A stretch of 64,000 nt of DNA from Bacillota bacterium. Lineage in GTDB: Bacteria > Bacillota > Clostridia > Acetivibrionales > DTU013. Below are positions 9,548 through 18,846 of this stretch, in pieces. The notes under the pieces are model-generated. The model saw only the letters and a program-made list of their open reading frames with translations. It ran no database searches and had not been told where the DNA came from. Position numbers and translations under genes: made by a program. Where the stretch lies: assembly GCA_023435745.1 (NCBI GenBank), contig JAEZMD010000007.1:124001-188000 (forward strand). Direction: 5' to 3'. Numbering within the stretch: the first letter of the stretch is position 1; every line of letters begins with the position of its first letter.

Positions 9548-10252
9548 TCACCCCTGACTCCAACGTCTTTTTTCTATTACCCTCACAGTGAGAAACAAAA
9601 ATACTGCTATAAAACTCAGATAGTATACCACAGGACTCAAACCAAGAATGCCCTGGGTGAAATCCTCATATCTCGTCAGCAGAGAAAACCATCCAAGCAC
9701 TTTAGAAGCAAATCCGCCGATCATGCTGGCCAGACTGTCAGACAACCACATAATGAGAAGCGAAACATAACTGATGATGACAGCAACCACCTGACTCTCT
9801 GTGAGAGAAGAGGCAAAAACTCCAACGGCAATGTATGTCATGCCAAGAAGTATAAAGCCAACATAGCCGCCAATCAAATCAACCGTAAAGGTCCCGCCAA
9901 AGGCTAATAGAACAATCGGGTAAATAAAAGACAAAACAGTAATTACAGAAAATACAAAGCATGCTGCCAGATACTTGCCGGTCACAATTGACGTTATGCT
10001 GGCGGGAGAGGTGATCAGCAGCACCTCGGTGCCATTCTTTCTGTCCTCAGACAGGATTCTCATTGTTAATACCGGTACAATGAAGAGGAGTATAAAGCCC
10101 ATATTGGACAGCCCGCTCGTAAATGACCCTGCTCCGTATATCAGATTGGGAAGGAAAAATATCGATGTCAGAAGCATAAACAAGCCAATGAGAATATAGG
10201 CCATCGGTGAATAAAAATATGATTTGACTTCTTTCCAGAATATTGCCGCCAT
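9548..10252 (-). CDS. ABC-2 type permease, GldF-like
   Basis: 234 residues with six predicted membrane helices and the N-terminal WKEVKSYFYSPMAYIL typical of GldF/ABC-2 permeases. The conserved EDRKNGTEVLLITSP segment comes after the second helix. It is encoded 3 nt downstream of the ATPase and 5 nt before the gldG-like gene, so the four proteins are likely one complex. The substrate is unknown. Confidence 0.87.
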   Translation of the reverse strand: MAAIFWKEVKSYFYSPMAYILIGLFMLLTSIFFLPNLIYGAGSFTSGLSNMGFILLFIVPVLTMRILSEDRKNGTEVLLITSPASITSIVTGKYLAACFVFSVITVLSFIYPIVLLAFGGTFTVDLIGGYVGFILLGMTYIAVGVFASSLTESQVVAVIISYVSLLIMWLSDSLASMIGGFASKVLGWFSLLTRYEDFTQGILGLSPVVYYLSFIAVFLFLTVRVIEKRRWSQG

Positions 10253-10255
10253 ACG

Positions 10256-11203
10256 TCAATCAACCTCCTTTTCCTGGGTAACGATCTGCAGGAATATATC
10301 TTCAAGGCTAAGATTAAGTCCTTTTAGTTCGAGAATGGGATAGCCCAGCTTTGCCATTGCATAGAACAGAGGCTTTCTGATATCGATTTCCTTATCGGAC
10401 TCAACAATATAGCTGAATGCTTCCCTTTCTTTTTCAACTCCTGCTTCAACATACTTCACACCGTAAATTTCCCTTATCGCACTTTCAACAGAGCTCTTCG
10501 GTCCGGCTACCGTCAACATAAGCTTGGTCGCGACGCCAAATCCTCTGGAAAGATTGTCAGGAGTATCTATTGCTGCAATTTCGCCGTTATTGATAATAAC
10601 GACCCGTTCACAAACAGCACTTACCTCAGGAAGAATATGTGAACTGAGAATGATCGTATGCTCTTTGCCCAATGCTTTGATCAGTTTGCGGATTTCGATG
10701 ATTTGCTTGGGGTCCAGACCGACAGTCGGCTCGTCCAGTACAAGAACCTGCGGATTTCCGATCAGGGCTTGTGCAAGTCCTACCCTTTGTTTGTACCCTT
10801 TGGAAAGGTTTTTGATCAGCCTGTTCCTGTGGTCGCCGATTTTAACAAGCTCCATAATGTCGCTCAGCTGATTTTTCTTAAGTTTTTTATCCACCAGCTT
10901 CAGATCCGCTACAAAATTAAGATAGTCCTTCACTGTCATGTCCATATAGACCGGTGGCTGTTCGGGAAGATACCCTGTAAGTTTTTTAACTTCCTTCGGA
11001 GACTCCATGATATCATATCCGTTTACCTTTACTGTCCCTTCACTGGAAGGGATATAACCGGTGATGATATTCATCGTTGTGGACTTGCCTGCTCCATTGG
11101 GACCGAGGAATCCGAGAACTTCACCTTTCTCCACAGTGAAATTCAGATTGTTTACAGCTTTTATCTGACCATATCTTTTGGTCAAATTCTGTATTTCTAT
11201 CAT
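10256..11203 (-). CDS. ABC transporter ATP-binding protein, GldA-like
   Basis: 315 residues. Walker A is GPNGAGKST (about residues 33-41), the signature is LSKGYKQRVGLAQAL, Walker B is VLVLDEP and the switch His lies in LSSHIL. A C-terminal extension of about 90 residues is usual for the GldA/CcmA export group. The ribosome site AGGAGGG is strong. As first gene of the operon it is the likely energiser of the permease at 9548-10252. Confidence 0.93.
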   Translation of the reverse strand: MIEIQNLTKRYGQIKAVNNLNFTVEKGEVLGFLGPNGAGKSTTMNIITGYIPSSEGTVKVNGYDIMESPKEVKKLTGYLPEQPPVYMDMTVKDYLNFVADLKLVDKKLKKNQLSDIMELVKIGDHRNRLIKNLSKGYKQRVGLAQALIGNPQVLVLDEPTVGLDPKQIIEIRKLIKALGKEHTIILSSHILPEVSAVCERVVIINNGEIAAIDTPDNLSRGFGVATKLMLTVAGPKSSVESAIREIYGVKYVEAGVEKEREAFSYIVESDKEIDIRKPLFYAMAKLGYPILELKGLNLSLEDIFLQIVTQEKEVD

Positions 11204-11328
11204 CTTTTTCCCTCCTGCTTTTCATGTCAATCCGGCATGTGATGCTACCACAATTATGAAAGATACATTTTAATAAATTGTGAACAATTTGTAAAATAAT
11301 CATTCATAACATGTTGGGATTACAGCCC

Positions 11329-11358
11329 AAAAAGCCTCAAAATATGACTTTTAAGGCT
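11329..11358 (-). terminator. Hairpin with U-run upstream of the Gld-type operon
   Basis: AGCCT/AGGCT plus AAAA/TTTT pair around a 6-nt loop, with one internal mismatch. On the minus strand four to five T residues follow. It begins almost exactly where the promoter at 11365-11393 should start transcription, so it may attenuate read-through into the ABC operon. Confidence 0.4.
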
Positions 11359-11364
11359 CCACTA

Positions 11365-11393
11365 ATTATATAGTTTTTTATTTTGCATTTCAA
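11365..11393 (-). promoter_or_regulatory. Consensus-like promoter upstream of the Gld-type operon
   Basis: TTGAAA (11388-11393) and TATAAT (11365-11370) are separated by exactly 17 nt on the minus strand. It points towards the ABC operon about 160 nt away. Confidence 0.55.
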
Positions 11394-11723
11394 GTGGAAT
11401 TTCTGAGCTTGCTTTTTACTTGCTTTTTTCTCTCTTGCTACCGATTTTGACCGCCCAAAATCGGCGAAAAGGCGCCACTCAAACGACGTGGTGTCTGCTA
11501 GGGCACTGAGGAAAAACTTCTATACACCGTGCGACGAAAAACTTGTGGGGCAGTCGGCGCTTATTCGCCATCTAGGTTGCATAGGCGAGCAGTGAAGCAG
11601 TGAAGCTTCACGACCAGCCCATGGACTCAGGCGCGCCTGAAATGTACATCGTGTACATTTCACTGCCTTCTTTTGTCTTTCCCCGGGTGTATCACGAAGC
11701 TTTTCCTAACACTTTTAAGTGTC
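11394..11723. other. Unexplained palindrome-rich, comparatively GC-rich segment
   Basis: No credible gene is present; only short frames without ribosome sites occur. Perfect or near-perfect inverted repeats stand at 11441-11464 (9-bp arms, CCGATTTTG/CAAAATCGG), 11463-11476 (GGCG/CGCC), 11600-11611 (GTGAAGCTTCAC), 11627-11640 (TCAGGCGCGCCTGA) and 11638-11662 (11-bp arms around TCG). A 9-nt direct repeat GAAAAACTT occurs near 11511 and 11537. It could be a structured RNA or a mobile-element remnant. Confidence 0.45.
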
Positions 11724-12398
11724 TTAGTAGAGCTTCATTCTAATATGCTTTTCGATTTCTTCTACTAGCTGATATACGGTAGTACAAGGAGCTCTATCAG
11801 CAGGCGAATTTATAGACTCTGATCTGCAAAATAATAGTCTTGCATTTCGCATTGCATTTTAAAGATTAACTTCAGTATTAAGCATAGCAAAATGGTCATC
11901 TGATTTATTATATTTGGCCCCAAAAATATCACTAAGTCTCTTATAATATTCATCTCTTGTGATATTGCTTTCCAATAAATTAAAATGAAGCAAAAACCAT
12001 AGCTCAATACATTCATTAGACCAAATGGGAATATAGCCTTTTCGGGCTGCCATATATATTGCGTCGTTAAATTGTCTCTTCGTAAATGAATCTTTATCAA
12101 AAACTGCAAAAACCTTTCCGTATGGGATGTTCGTTTTCCGTTTCAATTCATCAACAAAAGAAAAATACTCATCAACAGAGGATACCAATGACTCAGTGTT
12201 CCATCCCGTCCCTTTAATTTCAGGCTTTATTTTCCTATCAGACTTTGAATTAACATAATCAAACAAGCTATTAAAGTAATTTGGCTCGGTCTTTTTGCCT
12301 TCACAAACAATTAACCATGTCTCCGATCTCGTTTTTAATTCCTTTGATTTTCTTTCACGCCGGGCCTTCCCGTATTTTCTAAATAAATCATCCCCCAT
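11724..12398 (-). pseudogene. rloB: RloB-like TOPRIM-type protein interrupted by an in-frame stop
   Basis: RloB proteins are small TOPRIM-like partners of an OLD-type ATPase, as in RloA/RloB and the AbiLi/AbiLii abortive-infection pair. Start ATG at 12398 has GAGGA 8 nt before it and overlaps the end of rloA by 11 nt. VCEGKKTEPNYF and FAVFDKDSF carry the expected acidic residues, and ECIELWFLLHF is conserved in the family. After 179 codons a TAA (11859-11861) interrupts the frame. The same frame then continues for 44 codons with the typical RloB C-terminus (CTTVYQLVEEIEKH) to a stop at 11724. Either the gene is a recent nonsense mutant or a truncated product is made. Confidence 0.72.
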
Positions 12399-13653
12399 TG
12401 TCGTTTTCCTCGTCCTGAAATGGTATTGCTCCGAATCGTCCTGATAAATAATGCTTGCCAAAGCTTAAATCCGACCTGACTAATACTTCATCTTCTTTGA
12501 AATCATACAAAGAATACAAATTCGAAACTTGATTAACCTTTTCAACAAACCAGATTTCATCTCTGCGTAAATCAGAGGAGTCAAGACAAACTAAATTGTG
12601 TGATGAAAAAATCAATTGCCCATCGCCGGTATTCACTTGTCTGTTACCATATAACGCTATGATATAGCGGAGAATTAAAGGGTGCAATTTTGCATCCAAC
12701 TCATCAACCCAAAGCACCAATCCATTATAAAGAGAAATAAACAACAGCGCCGCTAACGCAAACAATTTTTTAGTTCCACTGGATTCACTCTCGAAAGGTA
12801 ATTGAATTACGTTTCCTTTATCATCGAGATGATAGCTATACACAACATATTTTTCATTTAAGTCTGCATCCTTCTCGGGCAAAATCTCCAGGCGAACGAT
12901 TGAACTGTCAAATTTACGAAGTAATTCCTCAACATCCTTTTTATTTTTCTCCCTTTTATATAGAAATTCTGCTATCAATTTTGTGCTCCACTTTTCATTA
13001 GAATCATCAGAAAAATCCTGATTCAAGCATGTTAATGAAAACCATTCGTAAACGTTTCTGTACTCACTTTTTTCTCTGCGACCAACAGCAGTCAATAATA
13101 ACTCATTATCATTTATCATACTGCCGAGATATTCCAACTCTTTTTTCTCAGTTTGATTTAATTTACCAACCGTAACTTTTCTATTGTTCCTGTAAAAAAT
13201 CATTTTTTCTTTTGATTTTGTCCCTTTAGAAAATTTCTTTGTATACAGCCATTCATCAAATACTTGTGATTGATTCCTTACAAAACCGTATCTATACTCT
13301 TTATCATCAATATTAATGCTAACCTCATATTCGGTCGGTTCCTTTTCTGTGGTTTTGCTAAAGATATATGGTGTGATCAAATAATGATTTTCTTTTTTTT
13401 CATACACTGCCACGACATCTCTTCCCATGCTAAAAAAAGCAGAAAAAATGTTGGATTTCCCGCTTGCATTTGCGCCAAAAATCGCAGCTATCGGCAGCAC
13501 CTTATTACCATTCTTTTCAATCAAGCTATTAACATGCTCCCTAATACTGGTAGCGGTTAAATCCAGCACTGCTTCTTCAGCAAATGATTTATAGTTCTTA
13601 AACCTGAATTGTAATAGCATGGTACACCCCGCTAAGTCTTTATTAACTATCAT
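12388..13653 (-). CDS. rloA: RloA-like AAA ATPase (AbiLi-like) of a putative defence pair
   Basis: 421 residues beginning MLLQFRFKNYKSF after a 11-residue lead. Walker A is GANASGKSN, a second motif is FESESSGTKKLFALAA, and the Walker B/signature region is GLVLWVDELDAKLHP followed by LIFSSHN. This is the SMC-like ATPase architecture of RloA and AbiLi, thought to sense phage infection together with RloB. The ATG at 13653 has AAGGTG close by; an ATG at 13620 fits the family start better but has a poorer site. Its 3' end overlaps rloB, showing that the two form one unit. Confidence 0.8.
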   Translation of the reverse strand: MIVNKDLAGCTMLLQFRFKNYKSFAEEAVLDLTATSIREHVNSLIEKNGNKVLPIAAIFGANASGKSNIFSAFFSMGRDVVAVYEKKENHYLITPYIFSKTTEKEPTEYEVSINIDDKEYRYGFVRNQSQVFDEWLYTKKFSKGTKSKEKMIFYRNNRKVTVGKLNQTEKKELEYLGSMINDNELLLTAVGRREKSEYRNVYEWFSLTCLNQDFSDDSNEKWSTKLIAEFLYKREKNKKDVEELLRKFDSSIVRLEILPEKDADLNEKYVVYSYHLDDKGNVIQLPFESESSGTKKLFALAALLFISLYNGLVLWVDELDAKLHPLILRYIIALYGNRQVNTGDGQLIFSSHNLVCLDSSDLRRDEIWFVEKVNQVSNLYSLYDFKEDEVLVRSDLSFGKHYLSGRFGAIPFQDEENDNGG

Positions 13654-13884
13654 TATATCACCTTCATCAATTTTGTAAACATTTTCGAGAATATTTCTCC
13701 AAAATGCAGCTTTTTATAAATATTATTGACATATATCTGTACACTATTCAAACAATAAAGCATTTATACTAAAATTTGGAAGCTGGACATTCAGAAAGGG
13801 AGCACTACTGCAAGTGCTTGGAAACACAACCGGACTAAATGGATCTGACGGTACCTGAAGGGTCACTACCCACCTGGTTTAGTG

Positions 13885-16539
13885 TCACCTTCTTGTCTCT
13901 TCCCTCCCCCTTGGGAAGAAGCTGGCGAGCATAGGCACAAGGCATGTAAGCCCGACGGTGACGAGCCACTCGTTCAAGCCAAGCGGCACCGTTTTAAAAA
14001 TGTTCTGTAAAGAAGGAACATATACCACACCAAGCGTCATAAACAGCGAACAGAGCACTGCCAGTACAAGATACAGATTGTTAAAGATGGGAATCCGGAA
14101 GATGCTCATGCGCTCGGATTTACATTCAAACACATGAATCAGCTGTGTGAGAACCAGCGTTACAAAAGCGCCTGTCCGTGCCATTCCGATATCGGCGGTA
14201 TAATAGATCATGGTAATGTACACTGTCAGTGTCGTCAGGCCGATTAGAATGCCTCTGGAAAGTATAATATTGGCAAGCCCATGTGAAAAGATGCTTTCAT
14301 CCGCTTTTCTGGGCATTCTCTTCATCACGTCCTTTTCCGGCGGATCAAAGCCCAGCGCCACTGCAGGCAAGCCATCCGTCACCAGGTTAATCCACAGTAT
14401 CTGTATTGGAAGCAGAGGGACGGGTAAACCGGCAATCATTCCCAGAAACATCGTCAGCACTTCTCCGATATTGCATGCCAGCATATACCTGATAAACTTG
14501 CGGATATTATTGTAGATGACCCTTCCCTCTTCAATGGCCGCTATAATGGTCGCGAAATTATCATCAAGCAGCGTCATGGCGGAGGCCTCCTTAGTCACAT
14601 CCGTTCCTGTCATCCCCATTGCGACGCCAATATCCGCTTCTTTCACAGCTGGTGCGTCATTGACGCCGTCCCCGGTCATTGCTACAATATTGCCATTCCT
14701 TTTCAATGCTCTGACAATCCTCAGCTTATGCTTGGGCGAGACTCTCGCATATACGCTTACACCTTCAACAACCCTCTCAAGTTGTTTATCATCCAGTTCG
14801 TCCAATTCTGCTCCGGTCATAACCTTTTCATCGTCTGAGTAAATGCTCAATTCTCTGGCAATGGCGACTGCCGTCAACTTATGATCTCCAGTTATCATGA
14901 CCGGTTTAATGCCTGCCAGCCTGCATTTGATAACAGCTTCAGCCGCTTCCTGCCTCGGCGGATCCAGCATTCCGATCAGTCCGATAAAGGTAAGATCCGA
15001 TTCCAGTTCATCCCTGCTGTAGGGCAGGTAATCAAGCCTCTTATATGCAACGGCAATCACCCTCAGTGCATCAAGAGCCATTGCATCATTGGCTTTCGAT
15101 ATCTTTCGCTCCAGCTCATGAGTCAGTTGGGTGATCCCTTTTGCCTGACGGATGCTGCTGCATTTTTTCAGAAGCATATCCGGAGCGCCTTTTGTAAAAA
15201 CAAGAGTTTCATCATTCTTATTACTGCACACAACGGACATGCATTTTCTTTCAGAGTCAAAGGGGATCTCATCGATCCTGTAATACAGGGAGGCAAGCAC
15301 CTCCGGAGTCAATCCTGCTTTGGCTGAAGCCACCATTAACGCGCCTTCTGTCGGATCCCCCGTAAAATTCCATTTTGTTTTATCTTGCTTTAAATGCTCA
15401 CTCACAAGGCCTGCATTGTTGCATACAGCGGCAATCTCAAGGGCAAGCCTCACCACCTGATCCTTCAAAGGATCGATAGTACTGCCTCCTGAAAAAAATA
15501 TATGCCCGTTTCCTTTTTTATCCTTGAGTTCCACCACGCGGTCCCCTGCAAAAATCTTTCTGACTGTCATTTTATTCTGTGTCAGTGTCCCTGTCTTGTC
15601 AGAGCACACTACTCCGGCACATCCCAGCGTTTCCACCGCAGGAAGCCTTCTGATCAGAGCATTTCTCTTCAGCATTCTCTGAACGCCAAGTGCCAGCGAA
15701 ATAGTAACTAACGCAGGCAATCCCTCCGGCACGGCCGCAACAGCAAGACTGATACCTGAAAGCAGCATGGAAAACGCATCCTCACCCCTCATGATTCCCG
15801 CTGCGGTCACGATCGCACATATGACCAGGCACCCGGCCGCAATGACCTTTCCAAGCTTCGCAAGTCTCTTCTGAAGCGGCGTCTGCTCTTCTTCGATGTT
15901 TTGTATCAAGTCGGCAATGCCGCCCATTTCCGTATTCATGCCGGTGGCTGTAACAAGCGCTCTGGCTCTGCCCCCTGTTATGCTTGTGCCCATAAATACT
16001 CTGTTCTTTTTTTCTCCCAAGCCCATTTCTCTGTCCGGTGATACGGCAAACTTCTCCACAGGCACCGATTCTCCCGTGAGAAGGGATTCATCCACCTGAA
16101 TACTTGAGCTTTCCAGTATAACCGCATCGGCTGGGATTCTGTCGCCTGTTTCGAGTATGATCACATCCCCCGGAACAATCTGCTCTGCAGGGATGCTGAT
16201 ATGTCTGCCGCTTCGCAGCACCTTTGCTGCAGGCGCTGTTAAACTCTTCAGCGCCTCCATGGTTCTTTCCGTTCTGAATTCCTGAATAAAGCCCAGCAAG
16301 GCATTGAGAACAATAATTGCAATGATTGTGACCGCTTCGGTCATTTCTCCCATGAACGCAGAAATTGCTGTCGAAGCCATAAGAATGATTACCATGATAT
16401 CTTTAAATTGGCCAAGCAGCAGTTTTATCATTGATATTTTCTTTTTTTCTGAAAGCAGGTTCGGGCCGTGCTCCAGCAGCTTCTTTTTTGCCTCTCTCTC
16501 GCTCAGCCCGATACCCGAAGACGTATACTGTCTGTTCAA
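13885..16539 (-). CDS. Cation-transporting P-type ATPase, Ca2+ type (PacL-like)
   Basis: 884 residues of the P2A class, exporting Ca2+ (possibly Mn2+) from the cytoplasm. Motifs: TGES (155-158) in the actuator domain, PEGLP (271-275) in M4 as in calcium pumps, the phosphorylated Asp in CSDKTGTLT (Asp 314), the nucleotide-binding region, and GDGVNDAPAVKEADIGVAMG in the hinge. Four further C-terminal helices contain a NLVTDGLPA segment. It starts at TTG 16539 with AAAGGGGTG upstream. It lies 110 nt after mgtC, with a terminator between them. Confidence 0.9.
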   Translation of the reverse strand: MNRQYTSSGIGLSEREAKKKLLEHGPNLLSEKKKISMIKLLLGQFKDIMVIILMASTAISAFMGEMTEAVTIIAIIVLNALLGFIQEFRTERTMEALKSLTAPAAKVLRSGRHISIPAEQIVPGDVIILETGDRIPADAVILESSSIQVDESLLTGESVPVEKFAVSPDREMGLGEKKNRVFMGTSITGGRARALVTATGMNTEMGGIADLIQNIEEEQTPLQKRLAKLGKVIAAGCLVICAIVTAAGIMRGEDAFSMLLSGISLAVAAVPEGLPALVTISLALGVQRMLKRNALIRRLPAVETLGCAGVVCSDKTGTLTQNKMTVRKIFAGDRVVELKDKKGNGHIFFSGGSTIDPLKDQVVRLALEIAAVCNNAGLVSEHLKQDKTKWNFTGDPTEGALMVASAKAGLTPEVLASLYYRIDEIPFDSERKCMSVVCSNKNDETLVFTKGAPDMLLKKCSSIRQAKGITQLTHELERKISKANDAMALDALRVIAVAYKRLDYLPYSRDELESDLTFIGLIGMLDPPRQEAAEAVIKCRLAGIKPVMITGDHKLTAVAIARELSIYSDDEKVMTGAELDELDDKQLERVVEGVSVYARVSPKHKLRIVRALKRNGNIVAMTGDGVNDAPAVKEADIGVAMGMTGTDVTKEASAMTLLDDNFATIIAAIEEGRVIYNNIRKFIRYMLACNIGEVLTMFLGMIAGLPVPLLPIQILWINLVTDGLPAVALGFDPPEKDVMKRMPRKADESIFSHGLANIILSRGILIGLTTLTVYITMIYYTADIGMARTGAFVTLVLTQLIHVFECKSERMSIFRIPIFNNLYLVLAVLCSLFMTLGVVYVPSLQNIFKTVPLGLNEWLVTVGLTCLVPMLASFFPRGREETRR

Positions 16540-16583
16540 AATAGGACACCCCTTTATCGCAGGTTTATGTCCTATTTCTATTC

Positions 16584-16611
16584 AAAAGCGGTATGGTTTA
16601 GACCATACCGC
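16584..16611 (-). terminator. Intrinsic terminator after the MgtC gene
   Basis: A perfect 10-bp stem (GCGGTATGGT/ACCATACCGC) with a 4-nt loop, followed on the minus strand by TTTT. It separates the mgtC-like gene from the P-type ATPase. Confidence 0.6.
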
Positions 16612-16649
16612 CATCGCTATTACCCTGACTCCTTTATTCTCAAAACCTC

Positions 16650-17312
16650 TTATTGCTCGTACACCTTTTTCACACCCTCAATGCTCTGAATATCCGCGAG
16701 GGTCTGCAGATCGATCGTACTGCCCGGCATCTTCACCAGCAGCTTGATTCTCGTTTCGTTTTCCTTGCTCTTGTATAGCTGTATATTCTTAATATCTATT
16801 TTGTATTGCTCCAGCATGCCGCTGACAGCACCGACCAGGCCGGGAGCATTATCGGACTCAACTATAAAGGTTCTATACCTGTTTCTCTTTGAAAAATGTT
16901 TTTCTGCCTTCTTCAGAATAATTAATGTGAGGAAAATGAAAATAGTGGCGGCAACAGCCCCGCTGTAAAAACCCGCGCCTGCCGCAATACCAACACACGA
17001 AACCGCCCATAAGCTAGCGGCTGTTGTCAGTCCTCGGACATTGAACCCATCGCGTATAATCGTGCCGGCGCCAAGGAAACCAACCCCGCTGACAACCTGA
17101 GCGCCAAGCCTTGTCGGATCAATACCTGCCAACCCCGTGTACCTCCTGAAGGTAAACTCAGAGGTGACCATGACAAGAGCAGCTCCGACACACACCAAAA
17201 TATGTGTCCTGAAGCCGGCCGGCCTGCTCGTATGCTCCCTCTCATAACCGATCGCTCCGCCAAGTCCAACAGATAGCAATAGCCGGAGCACCATCTCAAC
17301 AGCAAAAGGCAT
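16650..17312 (-). CDS. MgtC/SapB family membrane protein
   Basis: 220 residues. The N-terminal part has about five membrane helices with family motifs GGAIGYERE, RPAGFRTHILVCVGAALVM, GVGFLGAGTI and VRGLTTAASLWAV. The C-terminal cytosolic part (about 145-220) is an ACT-like domain. MgtC proteins modulate membrane ATPases and Mg2+ or pH homeostasis. Co-orientation with the Ca2+-type ATPase suggests a shared cation theme, but a terminator lies between them. Confidence 0.88.
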   Translation of the reverse strand: MPFAVEMVLRLLLSVGLGGAIGYEREHTSRPAGFRTHILVCVGAALVMVTSEFTFRRYTGLAGIDPTRLGAQVVSGVGFLGAGTIIRDGFNVRGLTTAASLWAVSCVGIAAGAGFYSGAVAATIFIFLTLIILKKAEKHFSKRNRYRTFIVESDNAPGLVGAVSGMLEQYKIDIKNIQLYKSKENETRIKLLVKMPGSTIDLQTLADIQSIEGVKKVYEQ

Positions 17313-17339
17313 ATTTCCACCTCAATATAATTCAGATTA

Positions 17340-17852
17340 TTAGTTCTGGAGAATCTTTCTCGGGATATAGATCTTAAAGTTCCTCAGCATTCTCTCGTCA
17401 GGCTCAAAGATAACAATGGTCTTCTCTCCCTTATAATTGAGTGAAGCAAACCATGCATCCGTTGAAGCTGTAGAGCTTGAAGCATCAATCTTTTTTTTGA
17501 TCTCCTGCGAAGACCGGTTGTAACTATCACTTCTTACAGGTGCGACGATATCAAATTCCTTGCAGTTTGCGCTGAAGATCCTCTTTCTTTTCCGTCTTGA
17601 AACAATTTTATCGATATCAAGATCTCCATTCGTGACTATATATTCGTACTCCACATTCCTCGATGAAAGAAGTCTATATCCAAGATATGCAATACCCGCG
17701 GCTATTATGAGGCTGATGCCAAGCTCCTGAAGCACCGGTATAATCAAGACGATCATGATCAGCAGCATCGCGGCCAGCACTATTCCGACGGTAATCAGAT
17801 GATCAGCCATTGATTTCTTTTTTGTCACCAGTTTTTCCATAAAAGTATCCAT
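17340..17852 (-). CDS. Small membrane protein, DUF6106-like
   Basis: 170 residues with two adjacent membrane helices (about 22-43 and 45-62) and a cytosolic C-terminal domain of about 100 residues rich in beta-strands (EYEYIVTNGDLDIDKIVSRR, TIVIFEPDERML). The layout resembles DUF6106, which as far as I recall is confined to clostridia; function unknown. AGGAGG lies 9 nt before ATG. It precedes mgtC by 27 nt on the same strand. Confidence 0.6.
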   Translation of the reverse strand: MDTFMEKLVTKKKSMADHLITVGIVLAAMLLIMIVLIIPVLQELGISLIIAAGIAYLGYRLLSSRNVEYEYIVTNGDLDIDKIVSRRKRKRIFSANCKEFDIVAPVRSDSYNRSSQEIKKKIDASSSTASTDAWFASLNYKGEKTIVIFEPDERMLRNFKIYIPRKILQN

Positions 17853-17949
17853 TATTAAAATCCTCCTAATATATGAACCATAAATCGTAGATCGCTTTGT
17901 AAATTAGATTTTACCACAACTGCAAATGATAAACAATAACTCCGAAGGT

Positions 17950-18795
17950 CTATTCCGCACTTCCTTTGACATCAATCACGACAACCTCGGGCGGATTGAA
18001 TATGCGCGGTACACGAAGAGGATTGGAAGCGCCGCGGCTAACGATATGCGTTAATGAGCCGTGTCTGTACATTCCTCCGGCATGTTTGGGGAACCAACCC
18101 TGGTCCGGCGCATATAACCCGTTCAAAATCAGCGGAATGCGTATTTGTCCGCCATGTGTATGCCCGGAAACCACCAGATCAAAACCATATTTTTTATACT
18201 CATCAATCCGCTCGGGACGATGAGCCAGAAGGATTTTAAACCCGGATTCATTGCGCAATGGCAGGAATGCACCTTCCATTTCGACCGTCCAATCAGATAC
18301 CGAGCTTTCAAACAGGTCCATATCCGGGTCATCGATACCCGCAAAGGTGATCATCGCACCGCCGGCCATCCTTTGCTCGTATTCGCCTTCAAGAACCTTC
18401 ACCCCATAACTGCGGATGACCTCTTTTATAGACTCGACATCAAACGACCAAAACTCGTGGTTTCCGGTAACGTAATATACAGGTGCAATTCCCCTGATCC
18501 CCTTCAGCAGTAATCGCACGCCCCTGAACGGTATCTTGTCATCAGCGATATCACCGACGAGTAAAAGTACGTCCGGCTGCTGCTTTTTAATCAGCGATAC
18601 AAGCTCGTTCTGGTTCTCTCCATAAATGTGGCTGTGCAAATCTGTGATCAATACTATTCTGAAGGACTCTCCCACATTCATTTTATCTGTTTGAACGGTA
18701 TATCTTCGCACTATCAGGCCATTATAAAAAGCGGCAACAACTAATATGACCGCAAGACTGATACTTATCAATATTATGATTGTCTTTTTCCTCAT
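17950..18795 (-). CDS. Membrane-anchored metallophosphoesterase (YkuE/YaeI-like)
   Basis: About 281 residues. One N-terminal helix (IIILISISLAVILVVAAFY) is followed by a calcineurin-like domain with the five metal blocks: LITDLHSH, GDIADD, TGNHEFW, LLAHRPE and SGHTHGGQ. Family members hydrolyse phosphodiester or pyrophosphate bonds, including UDP-diacylglucosamine or cyclic phosphodiesters. I chose the ATG at 18795, with AAGGA somewhat distant. The frame is open to a TTG at 18843 without a good ribosome site. It lies downstream of the flavodoxin gene in the same direction. Confidence 0.83.
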   Translation of the reverse strand: MRKKTIIILISISLAVILVVAAFYNGLIVRRYTVQTDKMNVGESFRIVLITDLHSHIYGENQNELVSLIKKQQPDVLLLVGDIADDKIPFRGVRLLLKGIRGIAPVYYVTGNHEFWSFDVESIKEVIRSYGVKVLEGEYEQRMAGGAMITFAGIDDPDMDLFESSVSDWTVEMEGAFLPLRNESGFKILLAHRPERIDEYKKYGFDLVVSGHTHGGQIRIPLILNGLYAPDQGWFPKHAGGMYRHGSLTHIVSRGASNPLRVPRIFNPPEVVVIDVKGSAE

Positions 18796-18846
18796 CAAAA
18801 ATGATTTCCTTATTTTGTTTGCTGCTTCTGCTCCTGTATTCAAATT

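Noticed and set aside
11450..11700. Possible group II intron remnant (GTGCGAC string)
   Set aside because: No domain V-like sequence or reverse transcriptase reading frame is present.
13654..13884. Riboswitch or terminator between the P-type ATPase and rloA
   Set aside because: Only weak 4-6-bp pairings (AGCACT/AGTGCT near 13801) without a U-run; no known riboswitch consensus.
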